Source: Steinernema hermaphroditum (Eukaryota > Nematoda > Chromadorea > Rhabditida > Steinernematidae). Taken from it: a DNA stretch of 64,000 nt. A program made the position numbers and the translations under genes. The notes below the pieces were generated by a model, which saw only the letters and a list, made by a program, of their open reading frames with translations, made no database searches and had not been told where the DNA came from. Shown in pieces: positions 20,701 to 32,494 of this stretch. The stretch's first letter is position 1. The number at the start of each line of letters is the position of its first letter. The stretch is taken from contig CM059622.1 in NCBI GenBank assembly GCA_030435675.1, positions 13,206,001 through 13,270,000 of the forward strand, read 5' to 3'.

Positions 20701-23700
20701 TGACAAACTGCCCGAGTATTCTGCCAACGAAATTCACGATTCGTACCGCGCTTTTCGATCGTCTTATCTCAATGTTGCACTGAACTTCGAAGTAAAGAAG
20801 CTTGATGAGATTCCCCAGATTCTGCTCTATTCGAACACTCTCAAATGGCTGGATTTCTTGAAGGCAGGTCAACCTTTTTGGCACTTGTCAACAATATGTT
20901 TCAGAACACTCTGACGATCCAGAACCGGCCGATTAAACGAGGACCTCTGTTTGGTACCCCTCATGTAAAAAAAAGTCAATTGAGTAGGCACTACAAGTAA
21001 GCAGTGGTGGAAAGAAGTGTAGTGAACATGAGAAATGATTCTAGGCACGTCCAGATCAACATCTCTCTGCCCAGGTTCTACATCTCTTACTGGATGTCCT
21101 TCTCCTCCTCCCACGGCTTCCGTCTGATCAGCAATTCAATGAATCTCACGTCTTCACTGCAACTCCACATCCTCCCTCATGGCAATAAGGAAGATATTCA
21201 GAGAAGACCGAAAACGTCGTGGAAGGTTTCCCACGTCTCCGTTCAGATGGACAACTGTCAGATCCATCTCTTTGGCGATGCTGCACAGCCGACGGCCAGC
21301 TGCAGTGATGACGCCGATACCTTCTTCGTCGGCCTGGAGAGACTGAGCTACGTCCACGAACAGAGACCGCAGAGGAATCCGAACATCAAGCTCGAAGATC
21401 AGCAGCTCACTCCTAACCACCTTCTCACTGTGCACGATCTCCGTGCCTCGTGGAACGTGCAGAATCGAGATACTTGTCTCGCCATCGCCGACGGCGTGCA
21501 GAAGGCGCACATACTGAAGAAGATTCTCAGTACAAAAGTGCTCAGGAATCTGAATCTGGAGACGTTGCTGGCACAACAACAGAAGAACGATTACGAACTG
21601 AAAACAGCTCGGGGATACGCTGGCGCTACAATGAGTGAAGTGGAAAGGAGTCCAGCCAGGTAAGGTAAACGTCTAGACTCCCTCAGTAACGTCTATGTCT
21701 CGTGTCAGAGTGCGAGCGGAGACGTTCAACTCTACGAACAACCAAGCGTGCAGTTTCGACGCCGACGGAATCCTGGCAAAGCTGGTCGATGAGGCCGACA
21801 CGAAGCTCGTCGCCTACAGCGAAGAAACCGTGGAGCCGCCCTCGGAGAATCTCCACGGCGTGATGCTCTGCGACAAGAAGGACGTGATTGCTCACAACTG
21901 GCAAAGTAGGTCGATCTTCTCGATTACGCTATATCTGATGCGATCATTGTAGTTGATCTGCTCAATTGCCAAGCGATCTTGAAAGGCTGTGACCGCGATG
22001 GGTTCGTTCTCTTGACAGCGGCCAGAGCGAGTGTGAAGCAGCTTATACACCAGCCCGTGTGGAGGCACGCTCAGCTCCTAGCGAAGAAGTCATGGTCGGC
22101 GGCGCTCTCGGGCATGCAGTATTTTGCGCCCCAGTACTCGGTGCACCAGAATCCTGCTTCCTCCAAATCCGATACCGAAGTCGACGGAGCTGAGCGCCCA
22201 AAGAAGATGAAGTGGTTACATCGCTCTGTCATCGAAGAGAAGACCACAGATGACACCACCGCCAACGACCACATCGACGCGAATCTCGACTCCTACTTGG
22301 GCATCGGGGAGGCCGTCGGAGGAATCGTTTCCGGAGGCGGACCACCGCTGCAGCGCGTCGTTTCCCGTTGCAGTTGTCAGCTCTTCTTCTGCTACTTCAA
22401 CGACTCCATCGATCTGGGCCTGAAAGCCTCGGAGAACCACATCCGCAATTGGCCTCTCGCCGATCGACAGAAATCGCAAACGCATCAAAGCCCCGAGTTA
22501 GGAACTGTCGTGGAGAACGTCGACTGCTTTACGCTGAAGCACAACATGCTGGAAGTCAGCACTAACCCAGAGCAGTATCAGATGATCTTGGACATCGTGA
22601 ACAACTTGGTTCTGTTCGTCGACCCGAAGAAGAAGGAATCGGAGAAGAAGCGAACGGCTGTGTGGTTCACGTACGCCGAACAGGGACTAGACGTCGTGAG
22701 GGCAAAGATCTTGAGTCTCCAGAGCAACCTAAGAAGTATCGTCGCCCGAACGCGAGCGGCCGAGAGGGAACTCTTCTTCCAGCAAAAGGTCTTTGATGAT
22801 GCGCCCGAAAGCGACCTTCTTCGGAGCGAGAACGAAGAACTGAGGAGAGAGATCTCGGTGTTGAAGAGCCAGCAGTACCAGATGATTGACGAACTCGCAA
22901 TGACGATTAGTTGCTACAAGGAGAGAGAAGTTGAGTATCTGATGGAGGAGCGCCAGCAGCACTCCAACGAGGAAGAGTTCCAGGTGGTGGCGCGGCGCTT
23001 CGAAGTCTGTTTCGAGGACTGCGCGTGGAAGCTTACAGAGTTGGATGGTCAGATCATCCTCTCGGAGATGCAGATTCGTGACTTTTTGTACACTAGGACG
23101 GCGAGAATCAATAACTCTGGCGACCATCTGCTTGAAATTGGAACTGTGAAAGTGATCAATCGCTTGCCCGATGCGAAATATCTGGTACGAGCATGTGAAA
23201 GCTGCCTGAAATACATTCTTTTACAGGAGACTCTGGCACGCCTTCCACAACCGGAAGAAAGCAGTAAGAAGCAGCCTTCGATCCGCGTCATCTGCAGAGA
23301 CCTGGCGCCCGTTGGGGGAATCAGCGTGAAGCAGCATTTCGAAGTGAATGTGGTGCCTATGAACGCGCAAATCACGTACAAGTTCTTCGACAAGATGATG
23401 TCGTTCTTCTTCCCCGGAAAGAACGTCCACGAGTCGTCCAAAGATTCACCGGTGGTGGACACAACAACCGATGATGCGAGCAGTCAGGTGGGCATTCCTA
23501 CAGCAACCGTTGAACATGATGCCTTATTAGGCAAGCGGCTCTATGTCCCTTGCGAGAAGATTCCGCGGCGCAGTGAATGGCTCCTTTCGGAAGACAAACG
23601 AACAGCTCCCAGCGAAGGTGGTTCCTCTGGTGATGCTCAGCGACATCGACAAGATGCGCGAACGAGCCGAGAAGAACATCATGTTCGTCTACATCAAGAT

Positions 23701-24091
23701 ACCAGAAGTGCCCTTCATAGTTTCCTATAAGGTGCGCAATGCTAGAGCTGACCATATCACCGACGAACCTTTCAGGGTAACAAAGAGAAGAACATCGAAG
23801 ACGTCGACAGATTCCAGATGGTGTTCCCCCTCTGCGAATACCATTACCGTAACTGGACGTGGCTGGATCTCGCGTTGGCCGTGAAGCAGCGGTGTCGACG
23901 CATCCTCCTCCAACAGTTCATGAAGCAGAAGTTTTTGAGGAATAAGAATATGGGTTCCGAAGTGACCCCTGTTGATGAGGAGGACAAGAAACGAATAGTA
24001 TTAGGATCGGTAGGCTTCGCTCCTCTGTTCTGGTTGTTACGTTTTCATTTAGGCGATTATGCCAGAGAAGAAGAAGACAAAGAAGGGATAG
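17739..24091 (+). CDS. Bridge-like lipid transfer protein 2 (BLTP2/hobbit/KIAA0100)
   Basis: Thirteen exons: 17739-17803, 17852-18380, 18428-18570, 18669-19052, 19097-20490, 20538-20863, 20905-20996, 21045-21659, 21709-21905, 21953-23487, 23531-23731, 23776-23997 and 24053-24091, giving 1913 residues. The human protein is about 2200. The order is an N-terminal membrane anchor ([20 protein letters not shown]), the chorein-like start [11 protein letters not shown], the GFWDK-type signature [15 protein letters not shown], and [19 protein letters not shown] before a coiled coil (about 1380-1500). It continues with [28 protein letters not shown] and a lysine-rich end. These are hallmarks of the Fmp27/SABRE/hobbit family, rod-like bridges that move lipid at ER-plasma membrane contacts. 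Intron 1 is 48 bases and in frame, so retention would not break the protein. Intron 6 needs a GC donor (AAG/GCAGGT). Confidence 0.93.
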
Positions 24092-24241
24092 TTGTTTTAC
24101 GGGTACACCACTTAATTTATTGTTTACTGCTTGTACATAACTCCAATTGCCTTGCTAACGACGAGTAACCTGTGATTGTTGATGATCTTACCGAAGAGAG
24201 AAGTTGTTTATCAATTATTGCCCGAAGGCATTTAAACACAC

Positions 24242-24247
24242 AATAAA
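24242..24247 (+). terminator. Poly(A) signal of BLTP2
   Basis: AATAAA 150 bases after the BLTP2 stop, five bases before the stop codon of the opposite-strand 6PGDH gene. The BLTP2 cleavage site should therefore fall inside the 6PGDH coding end, so the two transcripts overlap in antisense. Confidence 0.6.
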
Positions 24248-24251
24248 TCAT

Positions 24252-25944
24252 CTAGGCCTCATACGCGTTTGACGTGACACGCCCGCCGGTTCCCGTCCAG
24301 TTAGTATGCACGAAGGTGCCAGGGTTCTCCAGAAGCTCATAAGTGTGGGCGCCGAAGTAGTCGCGCTGCGCCTGCAGCACGTTGGCTGACGACATCTCCG
24401 TGCGGTATCCGTCGTAGAAGGCGAGCGCGGAGCTGAAGGTTGGCGTCGGCACTCCGATAAGCACCGAGTTGGCGACGACGGTTCTCCACGACGTCTGCGC
24501 ATCGTTCATGACGTTGACGAAGAAGTCGTCCATGAGAAGGTTGGACAAGGTGGGGTCCTTGTCGAAGGCAGCCTTAATCTTTCCGAGGAAGCGCGACCGG
24601 ATGATGCAGCCGCCTCTCCACATCAGCGCGATGGCGCCGAAGTTCAGATTCCAGTCGAATTTGCGGCTGGCCTCGGCGAGGAGCATGAAGCCCTGGGCGT
24701 AGCTGACGACCTTTGAGGCGTACAAAGCCTAAAATAAGGTCATGGGTTTTGCATTGAGCAGCATATCAAGATCAACATGAAACATGAATGGTAACTGAAG
24801 GTACCTTTTGGATATGTGCGATGAAAGCCTTCTTGTCCTTAATGACCTCTTCCACCTTAGTTTCAGGTCCCTTAAGCACCTTGGAGGCGGCGATGCGCTC
24901 ATCCTTCAGCGATGACAAGCACCGGGCAAAGACTGCCTCGGCAATGAGCGTCACGGGTTGGCCAAAGTCCAGCGCGGCGATTCCAGTCCACTTTCCTGTT
25001 CCCTTCTGTCCAGCTGTGTCTTTGATCTTCGGCAGGACGTGCTCGCCCTTCTCGTCGCGGTACCGCAGGATATTGGTTGTGATTTCGATGAGGAACGAGT
25101 CGAGATCTCCTTTGTTCCAGTCGGCAAACACATCGGCCATCTCGTCGTGGCTCATACCCATGACGGACATCAGTTTGTAAGCTTCGGCGATCAGCTGCAT
25201 GTCTCCGTACTCGATGCCGTTGTGCACCATCTTCACGAAGTGACCGGCACCGGCATTTCCAACCCAATCACAGCACGGCTCGCCATCGGCCTTGGCGCAT
25301 ATGGACTGGAAGATGTCCTTCAGGTACGGCCAGGCCTCCTTGGCACCGCCGGGCATCATAGACGGACCGTATCGGGCGCCTTCTTCGCCACCGCTAACGC
25401 CACTTCCGACGAACAAGATGCCTTTCTCGGCTAATTCTTTGTGTCTGCGCTAAAAACAGCTTCTAGAATTCGAAGAAAACGCTCAATCCACTCACGTTGG
25501 AATCAATGTATTCGCTGTTTCCGGCGTCGATGATGATGTCTCCAGCCTCAAGAAGGGGAGCGATGTTGTCGATCATGGCCTGGACAGGCGCACCGGCTTT
25601 GACGAGAAGGAGGACACGGCGGGGCTTCTTGAGCTTCCTGGAAAAGGCGGTAATCTTATAGAGTTTTCAAGGCAATATGGCATTAAAATGATAACAAAGA
25701 TGGTGGACCGAACTGTGACCGACTATTTAAATACTTCAGAGCTTACTTACTTGACCATATCTTCGAGCGACTTGGCGCCTACGATCTTGGTGCCCTTCGC
25801 TTCGTTGGCGAGGAAGTCGTCAACCTTGGAGACGGTTCTGTTGAACGCGCACACGGTGAAACCGTGGTCATTCATGTTGAGGATGAGGTTCTGGCCCATC
25901 ACGGCCAACCCGATGACGGCGATATCAGCGACAGCTTCGGACAT
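24252..25944 (-). CDS. 6-phosphogluconate dehydrogenase, decarboxylating
   Basis: Four exons: 25751-25944, 25496-25637, 24805-25449 and 24252-24728, giving 485 residues. The family is usually 470-485. The enzyme turns 6-phosphogluconate and NADP+ into ribulose 5-phosphate, CO2 and NADPH in the cytosolic oxidative pentose phosphate pathway. Seen are the dinucleotide-binding GLAVMG near the start with the FNRT segment typical of NADP binding, and the substrate-site signature [37 protein letters not shown] and the KGTGKWT motif follow; the C-terminal helical part includes [17 protein letters not shown]. The chosen ATG lies eight bases after TATTTTCAG, as for trans-spliced nematode mRNAs. An upstream exon at 26020-26146 would splice to it in frame. 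Confidence 0.95.
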
Positions 25945-26019
25945 GTCGACTTCTGAAAATACAAGGAAGCTGTTAGAAACTGCAGAAAGATGGCGAAACA
26001 GCCACAACACCGAGTTTAC

Positions 26020-26146
26020 CGGCTTTTTTCCCGAGCGGCCAGAGGTGTTGCTGCTCGTAATCAAGCGCCGCGTCCACATTTATGATCACCGGGGCAGGTT
26101 CGGCCGACTGAATCGTGCACACTGTTCCCATGGGGACAGAAGGCAT
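26020..26146 (-). other. Possible alternative first exon of 6PGDH
   Basis: The frame from the ATG at 26144-26146 is open to a GT donor (GCCG/GTAAAC) at 26019. Splicing to the acceptor eight bases before the 6PGDH start joins LGKKA to EVDMSEAV in frame, giving an N-terminal extension of about 45 residues. An earlier out-of-frame ATG at 26172 weakens the case. The gain is either an isoform or chance. Confidence 0.3.
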
Positions 26147-26172
26147 CCATTCTTGAAGGCACAACACGCCAT

Positions 26173-27532
26173 ATTAACTTTATCGCTTTTTAGCCAATAA
26201 GACAAACAGCTGGCCTCCCCTAATGCAAGCTGGAGAGTTTGCTTGTGTCGCCGCGCAGGCTGTCAGCACAGCAACAACCACGGCGCACGCTCAATTTATA
26301 AAAGGGGGACACAGAAGAAAAGTAAATGCGATGCAATAACATGACAGAAACTAGAAAATTGAGCCCATAGAGTGTTGCGAGATGAGGTTTCGCAGCACAT
26401 ACTACAGGACGGCCTATGACGAAATGCAAAGTGCAGCAAAAAGATGAGAAGAAGACGTGCTGCGCGACGGCGAACGGCGAGCGCGGCGACGACACAACAT
26501 CGCGGTAGCGACGGTGCCGACGAGCAATCAGATAACGGGCGGAGAATTGGCGAAAGGTCGACCGTCGTGATGGTGAGAAGCTTTCATGTTCCGACGCGTG
26601 AGAAATGCTTCAGATGGCGTGATGAGCTGATTGGAGGTATGAGTGAAATGGGTTGATTTCCTGATCGGAAGAGGGAAAAAGGTCCTTAGTTATGTAAATA
26701 TGGGCATGAAAAATGACTAATATTGCACCAAAAAATAAGAATTCACCCGACATACTAAGAGACTTTGAGACAACTACCAGAAAAACCATAAGATTGAAGC
26801 TCATCGTCGAACATTTAAAGTAAAAACCAGTACAAAAGGTGAGCAAAGTGCCCCCATCGACTTTGAGTCCATCAAACAATCCATCAACAACGCTAAAAAG
26901 CAATAACTGGTACAAATTCATCAGCCGTCGAATCACAAATGGTGAGCAATTTGGGCTCTTTGCGGTGGATCGAACCAGACGTGAACCGATCGATCGATAG
27001 AGTAACGTTTCGTCTCTGTCTCGCCTAAAACAGTGCAGACACACTGATACGAAAAAAGAGTGTCTGCAATAAGAAGTGTCACGTCTAGTCTACTCATTTT
27101 ATACACTTCACTTTACTTTATTTCATTTTGCTCTACAAGTTTGCCACCGAGGGTTGTCAGGGTTAGCACATTTTGTACCTTTTTGGGGAGTAATTCTATC
27201 TTAAGTGCAATTGAACTTTAGGTGATTGAGTATTAATGCCAAGCGCTGTTCTGGCTTCATGTTTTCGTACTAGACCGCATATAAACACACCAGAGGAAAG
27301 TGTCAGATTTCTAGAGGACTGTTTACGTCAGAGTTTTCACCAGGTGGGGAGTGCTAGCTCAAATTTTCATAGATTTTATTAGCCCAGTTGAACATTACAC
27401 GCAGTGGAAAGTTTCGTACAATTACTTACAAGAGATCGAAGCCAAAAGAGAGATCGATTTTCGTAAATAGGTAGTGACCAGCGAAAGAAAGTTGAGATCG
27501 ACCAAAGAGGCTTTAGGGAAAGGAGCCGACAT
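26173..27532. other. Intergenic, no gene recognised
   Basis: No gene could be supported on either strand. The segment 26440-26560 is rich in Arg-like codons and GC but has no splice or start context. 26680-27500 is AT-rich. It should hold the promoter of 6PGDH and the 3' region of the zinc-finger gene. Confidence 0.4.
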
Positions 27533-28994
27533 TTAAAGATTGTCGGAGTAAAGCTTTCGTCGCTTTGGGGAATACGGATCGTGGTCGGCGCATTCGATGT
27601 GAAGGGAATCGATGAGATCGGAGAGTTCTTTCATGCGAGTGACGAGGAGATCGTGGACTTCCAAGGGAACCGAGGAAACGAGGCCGTTGGAGAAGATGGT
27701 TAGACGCTGGGAAAGGTTCTAGAAGGCATACTGGTAGAAAACAGACGGAATTTACCTGAGCTTGACGGCACAGCTCTCCAGGGTTGTCTTCGTTTTCGTC
27801 CAACTGAAAATACATGGTGTCGCCTGTAGAGGAGTATTCCTCTCCCCATTGACCAGCAATGGGCTTCAGGTCCTCGTAAACAGGATCACAAGACGGTTCC
27901 TGGTGAGAATCGAAGACCGTTTCACTGAAGAAGCCCATTGCTGCGACTTCGGGCTCAGGCACGTCCTCGATGAACTCGGCCTTTATTTCTTGAGCAGGCG
28001 AGGTGGTCATAGTAGGGGTGGCCACCGGAGGAGTTGGATGGTCATCGAGAGCTTCAGGCTTCGGTAGTTCAGGATTCTGCTCTTCGCTGTGACCGGAATG
28101 CACTAGACAATACTCCAGGAAGAGACCGTCGGGTTTCTCTGATACCTGAAAAAGAATGTCAATGTGGGTAATAACTCGAAATATTACCTTCAGAGTACAC
28201 GTACAAAACGTACCAGCCTTTTTAGTGTCATTTTTGGACATAACCATCCCTGACATAGAGCAGTAGTAGCGCCGCACTCGAATCCCCCCTCTGTGGGTCT
28301 CCGCACTACCCCAGGTGACGAACTTCACAGCGTGCTCTCTCTGTGCCCTGTCCATCCATTCCCTCAGCGCCTCCTTACTTGGGAGGGTTTCCTTCTGAAG
28401 GGTAAACTTGTGGAAGCCATGGTCGACCAAAAGATGACGGCGATAACGTAGCATATTTCCGAGATTCACTTGGGCATCTTCCGAGCAGAACGAGCAGATA
28501 ATTGGCTTATTCTAAAAGAGATATTTTTACATGCTTGTAGGGGAAGAAATACTTACTATCTTCTTCATCTGTGGATGCTTCTGCACCCGATGGCTCCTCC
28601 AAGCAGTTCTGGTCCTACCGGACCAATTACATCCTTCCACGTCGCATACAAAAGCCGGTTTATTCGGTTGCGGAGAAGTGGACGTGCGGGATCGAGCGTT
28701 TCCATTAGGAACTGAGATCTTCCTCTGCGTGCTGGGCGCAGGCTTCGGAGTGGTTGGCACGGAGACGGTTCTTCTTGAGGGAGGCGACTTCTCTCCGTCA
28801 CCAGCTACCATATATGGCACTTCGGCCAGAATCTTGAGGATCCTTCGTTCCGCTGCGCGTTGCTCCGTCTCTGGAGCTTCCTCGTGGTTACATTCTTCAT
28901 TTACAGAAGAATTGGTCGAAGTGGAATCCATCGATTTTACCCGCTTACGGACTCCGACGTCCTGCAAGCGCATCGATGGTGGCGGTTCGGTCAT
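27533..28994 (-). CDS. Zinc-finger protein with a FAR1/WRKY-GCM1-like module
   Basis: Four exons: 28557-28994, 28188-28511, 27756-28145 and 27533-27718, giving 445 residues. The start ATG lies 17 bases after GATTGTTTTCAG. The first finger is C-x4-C-x12-H-x4-H (CDVEGCNWSG). The second, in exon 2, is CSFC with HLLVDH. Next comes a conserved-looking segment with VKFVTWGSAETH, RRYYCSMSG, GTFCTCTLKV and EYCLVHSGHS. Its C, C and H-x2-H spacing resembles the FAR1/WRKY-GCM1 DNA-binding fold found in MULE-type transposases and factors derived from them. The rest is acidic and proline-rich, with a basic patch (SPKRRKLY) at the end that may be a nuclear signal. Predicted nuclear DNA-binding protein; target unknown, and the fold assignment is inference. 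Confidence 0.7.
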
Positions 28995-30742
28995 CGTCGC
29001 CAACGGCACCTGAAAACAATCCAATTTAGTATCTTTAAGATTTGGCGGGGATTAAAGGGTGATGGATTCGCCCACTAAACGACGCGCCGACATCGTTAGT
29101 CCTTCGATGCTGTGATAAATTACGCGCATCTGACAAATAGCCCGAGATGATGCGATGATGTCATGGCAACCGTCCACCGTGGCGACAGTCTCTTGACTCA
29201 CGGGCAAACAATAAAAACACGTCAACAAGTCGGCTGGATACAAATCTGGATACAGAAAGCTGGACAATGACGCCACTCTGGAGAGAGTATCGGCTTTTTA
29301 TCCTGTTACAAGACCACTCACTTGACAGCGATAAGCTTTAGATTCTTTGAAAGGATTAAGAGATAAGCTTTATGTGATTTCCTTCAAATACAAAACACAC
29401 CAACAATAAAGCAAAAGTTAGACTACGGTAAGTGATCAGTTGCACAAAGACGACCCGAGTGCAAAGACAATGCCTCGCAAAATTATGCTATTCTGCAAAA
29501 GAAGAGGAAGCAAAATAGCATCTTAGAATTCAGGTACCACGGTATGCACTTCCTACCTGTCAACTGTAAATGAGCAAGATGCAGGATGAGCATTCAAATG
29601 AGAGAAGACGTACTCTACTAGACAGAATCAACGCCGTCGGAAATGACGTCGACGTGCATTAGCGTCTGTCGACGCGTCCCCCACAATAATTCCAATCAGA
29701 GCAATGGATTAGAAGCGACGAATATAATTAGGAGGAAAAACCACGGTGAACTGAGCTCCAGAAGAGGTATCAGCCGTCTGGAAAGTTGGAATGAGGGTCA
29801 AGAATCGTTCCGAAGCGCGAATCCGAATAATCGATTCACGTAATTATCCTCCATCCCTTCATCTCGCTCATTGCATGCCGCGCCTCCGCGAGTCATCTCC
29901 CTCTCCCTCGAGACTCGCCTCAGGCGTGCGCGGGTGCGCAAGCAAATGGCACCACCCTTATCGTCTCGTTGCGGGACCCACGCAATTATGCTTGTTCGTC
30001 TTCTTCTCTTCAGAGCAAGCGAGTCTTCCCTTCATCCAAAACATCCACAGATTCCTGAACTTTGCAAACAAGACTAGAAAATCTAAACAAAAACAGATCC
30101 GTAGACAGACGGTTGTCTCAACAAGTCAAAGACATATTCCCTGAAAATCTCGGGTGTGGGTACTGTAGCGCGAACGATATTCGGTTTGCAAGACGCACGC
30201 GATTATTTGTCGTGGAAATCTGGCTCTTCTGTAGAGGATTCCGCTGCAACTCGACGCTTATGAGGATCTGTTTCGTTGCTTATAACCGACTGCCGGAATT
30301 TCTAAATGTTATTACATGAGAAAATCGCGAGATTATTTTCGACCACGAGCTTATTTTGTATTATTTCGTTCTCAAGAGCTCTCAGAATTGCCACTTTACT
30401 CTGTAGCAGCGTAGACATGCTAAATTTAGCAGTTCTCCTCTAGCAGACAGAAACAGCGCTTCTGTAAACGACAGACAAAGCCTACCGAGAGGAACAGACC
30501 GCTTCGTGGAGTCTAATAAACAGGCGTGATCATGCGTCTCCATGGAGGGCAGGTGGCTAGCGTCCTGGCGCCCTAGCCGGGCATCTCTGGAGATCTTTTC
30601 TGTTTTGAATCCGAAAACAAACATGTTTGTCCACTGTCCTCTCGTGTACCAATCGCGCCATTTCTCTGCCTTGTTTACCTTTGCAAATGAAACGCTAATT
30701 AACGTGTTGTCCGCATCTTCCTAAGCGATCAATTTCTTTCAG
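28995..30742. other. Intergenic, no gene recognised
   Basis: Divergent spacer between the zinc-finger gene (minus) and NDUFA13 (plus). No open frame here has family resemblance or splice support. It must contain both promoters. Confidence 0.4.
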
Positions 30743-31354
30743 ATGACGTCGAATCCAGATGCACCCAAACAGGAAATGCCACCACCGGGCGGCTACCGAA
30801 AGTTCAACTTTGCTCGAACTTTCCCGAAAGTAGTTTGGCGACGTAAGCTGTGAACGTCGGAGAATTGTTAGTGAAACATGTAATTTCAGCTGGAGTGATG
30901 TGTGGTGTCATCTTCGGTTGCACGGCTTATGGCGCCTTCCAAACGTTCAGCACCAAGAAGCACCTGATGACAGAGAAGTTCGAGGACACCGACATTCACA
31001 ACGCCATGGAGCCTTTCCTCACCGCCGAACGCGACCGACAGTATGTATCTAAGCTCTAGTAGTTTCCTAACATATTTGTTGTTTAGATGGTTGAAGATGC
31101 TCAAGAAGAACCGCGACCTCGAGAACGAAGTGATGAAGGACGTGCCCGGATGGGTTACGGGTACCTGGTATGGCGAACCCGTGTACTACACCCTCGGCGA
31201 TAAGTGGTGGGACCCCGACCAGAGGGAGTTCTTCGTGCACGCCACCAAAAAGGCCAACCGCGATGACCACTTGTGGAGACAGCACAGCGAATACTCCGCC
31301 CCCAAGTTCTACGACAAGTGGATCCCCGAAGTCATTGGACAATTTATCTGGTAG
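30743..31354 (+). CDS. NADH:ubiquinone oxidoreductase subunit NDUFA13 (GRIM-19)
   Basis: Three exons: 30743-30842, 30890-31040 and 31087-31354, 172 residues (human 144). The ATG follows AATTTCTTTCAG directly, a trans-splice-type acceptor. The N-terminal QEMPPPGGYRKFNFAR matches the invariant MPPPGGY start of the family. One membrane segment follows (GVMCGVIFGCTAYGAF), then a charged helix and MKDVPGWVTGTWYGEP. The protein is an accessory, single-pass inner-membrane subunit needed to assemble respiratory complex I. The longer C-terminal end (DDHLWRQHSEYSAPKF) is extra compared with vertebrates. Confidence 0.9.
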
Positions 31355-31425
31355 ATTCGTTAGACTCGTTTCGTTCGCATGTTTTAACTAGGAAACAAGA
31401 ATTAAACCGGGCGATTTTATTAAAA

Positions 31426-31753
31426 TTATAACACAGAAACAGCTACTACTTCATGTTTACGGAGTATCCTCCTGGCTAGCTGGTCGAACATCTGCTCCTT
31501 CAGCTGCTCCTGCTCTTGAGCCTGCTTCAGCCAGAAGTCGTTTTGCGTCATCTTGTCCAGCTCTTTTCCGTTGTACTCTTTAATACCGCCTTCGACGAAA
31601 ACGCGTCCGATGCCTTGGCCTCTTGACGGTCCGACTCCGTCCGTCTTGAACCTTGATTTTACTTTTCAAGAGCTCGTCACAAACAAGGTTGAGATCGCCG
31701 AAGTAATATTCAACCTGTTTGCGGATCTGCGCTGCTTTGTTCTCTTCAGCCAT
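31426..31753 (-). CDS. Small La-motif protein, structure unresolved
   Basis: From the ATG at 31753 the frame reads QIRKQVEYYFGDLNL and continues DELLKSKIKVQDG, an unmistakable start of a La motif (the RNA 3'-end binding fold of La and LARP proteins). That frame soon loses similarity and stops. A second frame, ending at 31426 just before an AATAAA on this strand, reads like real protein (GQGIGRVFVEGGIKEYNGKE, then WLKQAQEQEQLKEQMF). It needs a one-base shift. A 40-base intron (GTTTGTGA to GGTTCAAG) would join them but cut the La motif after DLNL; a 70-base intron would remove it. A frameshifted remnant or a new short gene are both possible. Confidence 0.45.
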
Positions 31754-31771
31754 AGTAGAACGTTGTGACAT

Positions 31772-32494
31772 GTAGGCATTAAATACGTAAACAGAGTTTA
31801 AGAGCACAATTTTTAGCGAAAAGGAAAGTCACTGGACCTTTAAAACATAGACAACTTCTGACACTCTACAAAGAAAGGCTAAAGACACTTTTGACTTCCG
31901 CGATGGTGCCGCGGGCATCTATCTACAAAAGTAATCCACAAGAGATAATCAAACACGCCACTTCAGGCCTTTCACTGCAACCCCATTGTCGATCACTGAG
32001 ACACGACCACTTAGACCAGACATGTCTCGAAGACCCCCAAAAGGTCTTGAGTTCAGTTAATCAGGGAACCTCAGACAAATTTTCCAAGTGGTCTCGAAAC
32101 GCTCGTTGTGATACAATCGGAACTCGACCGTTCTGGTGCACGCTGAAACTATATAGACTAGGCAGCTTCTGCAAATGTCGACACCTGCGAATGACGTCTC
32201 AAACCCAGAAACCGACCGACCGTCCGATGCAGACGCGTTCAAGTGAAATGGTGAATAAAGGACACGTTCGAGTTTGTATCACACCGTTCGCGCGTCACTT
32301 TCGCAATGTCATGGATTCTCCTCTCCAGTCGCGGCGCTTCTTTTCCCTTCGTCTTCTATTTCTACCGTGAATTTCGGTTCTACGGATTAAATAATCTTGA
32401 TTTTGTGGTTACGTCAGTTGCGCGATATCGTGAGATTCCTCTCGATTGACTTTTGTTCCTAATGTGAAACTCTCTTTTAGGTTTAATTTCGACG
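31772..32494. other. Promoter region of the SPCS1-LONP1-CPSF4 array
   Basis: No gene supported. It separates the minus-strand La-motif gene from the plus-strand array. A CTCTTTTAG acceptor at 32472-32480 precedes the first SPCS1 start and could be the SL1 site of the array. Confidence 0.4.

Noticed and set aside
22667..23127. Antisense frames over BLTP2 exon 10
   Set aside because: Mirror images of a strongly conserved coding exon, with no independent signals.
26444..26656. Arg-rich plus-strand frame MRRRRAARRRTASAA
   Set aside because: Low-complexity composition, no splice or poly(A) signals, no resemblance.
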